A stretch of 64,000 nucleotides of DNA, from assembly GCF_051027545.1 (NCBI RefSeq), contig NZ_CP194902.1, forward strand, positions 868,001-932,000, written 5' to 3'. This stretch comes from Methylocaldum sp002005105. Lineage in GTDB: Bacteria; Pseudomonadota; Gammaproteobacteria; Methylococcales; Methylococcaceae. Shown in pieces: positions 62,689-64,000 of the stretch. The translations under genes were made by a program, and so were the position numbers. The notes below the pieces were generated by a model. The model had not been told where the DNA came from and searched no databases. It saw only the letters and a program-made list of their open reading frames with translations. Numbering within the stretch: the stretch's first letter is position 1; the number at the start of each line of letters is the position of its first letter.

Positions 62689-63564
62689 TCAGAGAAAAAG
62701 CACTTCCAGCCCGGCGGAGACGGAAGCATCCTGATTACCAGTCACATCGCCTCGTACCTGATCGAGCCCGATGAAATCGAACAAATTGCGATCCGCAAGC
62801 TGAGATAGCGCTATATTCTGCAGCGCTGTAAAAATAGTTTCCAAGCGCCCTGGGAACTGCTTTTCCCATGACTGCAGCATTTCCTTCATCGCCTTACGCT
62901 GCAAATTTTCCTGCGAGCCGCAGAGGTTACACGGGATAATCGGAAACGCTTTGATGCGCGCGTATTCTTCAATATCCTTTTCCCGGCAGTACGCAAGTGG
63001 CCGAATAACGATATGGCGCCGATCATCGCTCAACAGTTTGGGCGGCATTGCCTTAAGGGTGCCGCCGTAAAACAGGTTGAGAAAGAAGGTTTCAAGGATA
63101 TCGTCGCGATGGTGACCCAACGCGATCTTGGTAATGCCGTGCTCAGCGGCATATCGGTAAAGCAACCCGCGTCGTAATCTGGAACACAAACCGCATGTCG
63201 TCTTGCCCTCCGGTACTACCCGCTTGACGATGCTGTAGGTATCCTGCTCAATGATATGGTAAGGAATCCCGCGACCGGCGAGATACTCCGGCAGCACGTG
63301 CTCGGGAAATCCCGGCTGCTTCTGATCCAGATTAACAGCAATGATGTCGAACTGAACCGGGGCATTCAGCCGAAGACTGAGCAGGACATCCAGAAGCGTG
63401 TAGGAATCCTTTCCTCCCGAGAGGCAAACCATCACCTTGTCGCCGTCCTCGATCATTCGATAGTCGGCGATGGCCTCGCCGACTAAACGGCGCAATCTCT
63501 TTTGCAGCTTATTGAATTCGTAACGCTGCTTTTCGGTCAGAGCGCCTGCCGCCCTATCCACCAT
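62689..63564 (-). CDS. ttcA: tRNA 2-thiocytidine biosynthesis protein TtcA
   Basis: A 291-residue enzyme that thiolates cytidine 32 in certain tRNAs. The ATP-binding PP-loop is VCLSGGKDSYTLLDVL (about 46-61). The iron-sulfur cysteines lie in TTCGLCSRLRRG (CxxC near 121) and in PCNLCGSQ near 213. The conserved GHHRDDILETFFLN follows. Its start overlaps the 3' end of fabB by 11 bases, so the two are read together. All catalytic cysteines are kept. Confidence 0.95.
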   Translation of the reverse strand: MVDRAAGALTEKQRYEFNKLQKRLRRLVGEAIADYRMIEDGDKVMVCLSGGKDSYTLLDVLLSLRLNAPVQFDIIAVNLDQKQPGFPEHVLPEYLAGRGIPYHIIEQDTYSIVKRVVPEGKTTCGLCSRLRRGLLYRYAAEHGITKIALGHHRDDILETFFLNLFYGGTLKAMPPKLLSDDRRHIVIRPLAYCREKDIEEYARIKAFPIIPCNLCGSQENLQRKAMKEMLQSWEKQFPGRLETIFTALQNIALSQLADRNLFDFIGLDQVRGDVTGNQDASVSAGLEVLFL

Positions 63565-64000
63565 AACGCCCGAAGATCAAACTAGCATTAGTCCCGCCAA
63601 ACCCGAAGCTGTTCGACATGACCGTGTCGATGCGGGCATCGTCGATCCGCTTCCGCACGATGGGAACGCCTTCCGCGCCCGGGTCCAGCGTTTCGATATT
63701 GGCCGAAGCGGAAATGAAACCGCCATTCATCATCAATAAGGAATAAATCGCTTCGTGCACGCCCGCAGCGCCCAAAGCATGGCCTGTCAACGACTTTGTC
63801 GAACTAATGGGCGGAACCTCATCGCCGAAAACGGATTTCACGGCCTGCAGCTCTTTAATATCGCCGATCGGCGTGCTCGTTCCATGCGCATTGATGTAAT
63901 CGATCTTGTTGCGCACACTTTCCATGGCTTGCCTCATGCAACGCGCAGCCCCCTCGCCGGAAGGCTGCACCATGTCGAAACCGTCGGAGGTCGCGCCGTA
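63554..64000 (-). CDS. fabB: 3-oxoacyl-ACP synthase I, 3' part
   Basis: The last 149 codons of a beta-ketoacyl-ACP synthase running off the window edge. The visible part begins YGATSDGFDMVQPSGEGAARC, typical of FabB rather than FabF, and has both active-site histidines: NAHGTSTP and LTGHALGAAGV. It ends MSNSFGFGGTNASLIFGRYGG. The Cys nucleophile lies outside the window. It elongates acyl-ACP in fatty acid synthesis, including the unsaturated branch. It overlaps ttcA downstream by 11 bases. Confidence 0.92.
   Translation of the reverse strand, partial: YGATSDGFDMVQPSGEGAARCMRQAMESVRNKIDYINAHGTSTPIGDIKELQAVKSVFGDEVPPISSTKSLTGHALGAAGVHEAIYSLLMMNGGFISASANIETLDPGAEGVPIVRKRIDDARIDTVMSNSFGFGGTNASLIFGRYGG

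Overview
The window looks like a GC-rich gammaproteobacterial chromosome. The rRNA operon has the order 16S, tRNA-Ile(GAT), tRNA-Ala(TGC), 23S, 5S, and there are gammaproteobacterial families such as FabB, TtcA, DUF3080 and a MatP-like protein. The mix (CopA/CopB, aquaporin, a FdhA-like zinc alcohol dehydrogenase, many small lipoproteins and short dispersed repeats) would suit a Methylococcales methanotroph. That is inference: no methane or methanol oxidation gene is present.

Layout, 1-9 kb: a DUF3080 lipoprotein, a GlcG/HbpS-type protein, then a tight four-gene operon (GTP cyclohydrolase II fused to a RibD-type reductase, a zinc-family dehydrogenase, a PTPS-family enzyme, a methyltransferase) that looks like an uncharacterised pterin or pyrimidine pathway. 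Next is a Spy/CpxP-like periplasmic protein divergent from an OmpR-type two-component system. A 140-bp palindromic-ended element sits exactly in the former overlap of the two signalling genes.

9-16 kb: two methyltransferases and a CDP-alcohol phosphatidyltransferase, divergent from a GT4 glycosyltransferase that carries an in-frame 198-bp repeat insertion. An IS630-family element and a second TA-ended repeat lie at its stop codon. A lipoprotein follows. 15-20 kb: copB/copA, a methyltransferase, DUF4396 and a MerR regulator with a clear MerR-type promoter. 20-24 kb: a Rap1a/Tai-like protein, a glycine-zipper lipoprotein, a large membrane protein, aqpZ, then about 1 kb of repeats.

24-34 kb: a Cys-rich 60-residue protein, a three-PAS sensor kinase, GNAT, cache-domain, OBAP/DUF1264, OmpA-like and glycine-zipper proteins, a row of five hairpins, and a PHB-depolymerase-like esterase. 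34-40 kb: a MatP-like ribbon-helix-helix protein with four copies of an 11-bp site, ExeA/GspB of type II secretion, DUF4166, and a DUF2269/epimerase pair linked to a GbsR regulator by a shared operator. 40-51 kb: class I aldolase, a GlcG-type protein, SRPBCC proteins, an FdhA-like dehydrogenase, a CHRD protein with a 15-bp tandem repeat, and several very small membrane proteins and lipoproteins.

51-57 kb is a complete rRNA operon on the minus strand with a consensus promoter and boxA sites. 57-64 kb: a phosphate-selective-type porin, the cbpA-cbpM-hsp20 chaperone cluster, a TIGR01777 epimerase, two mini proteins, ttcA, and the 3' part of fabB running off the window.
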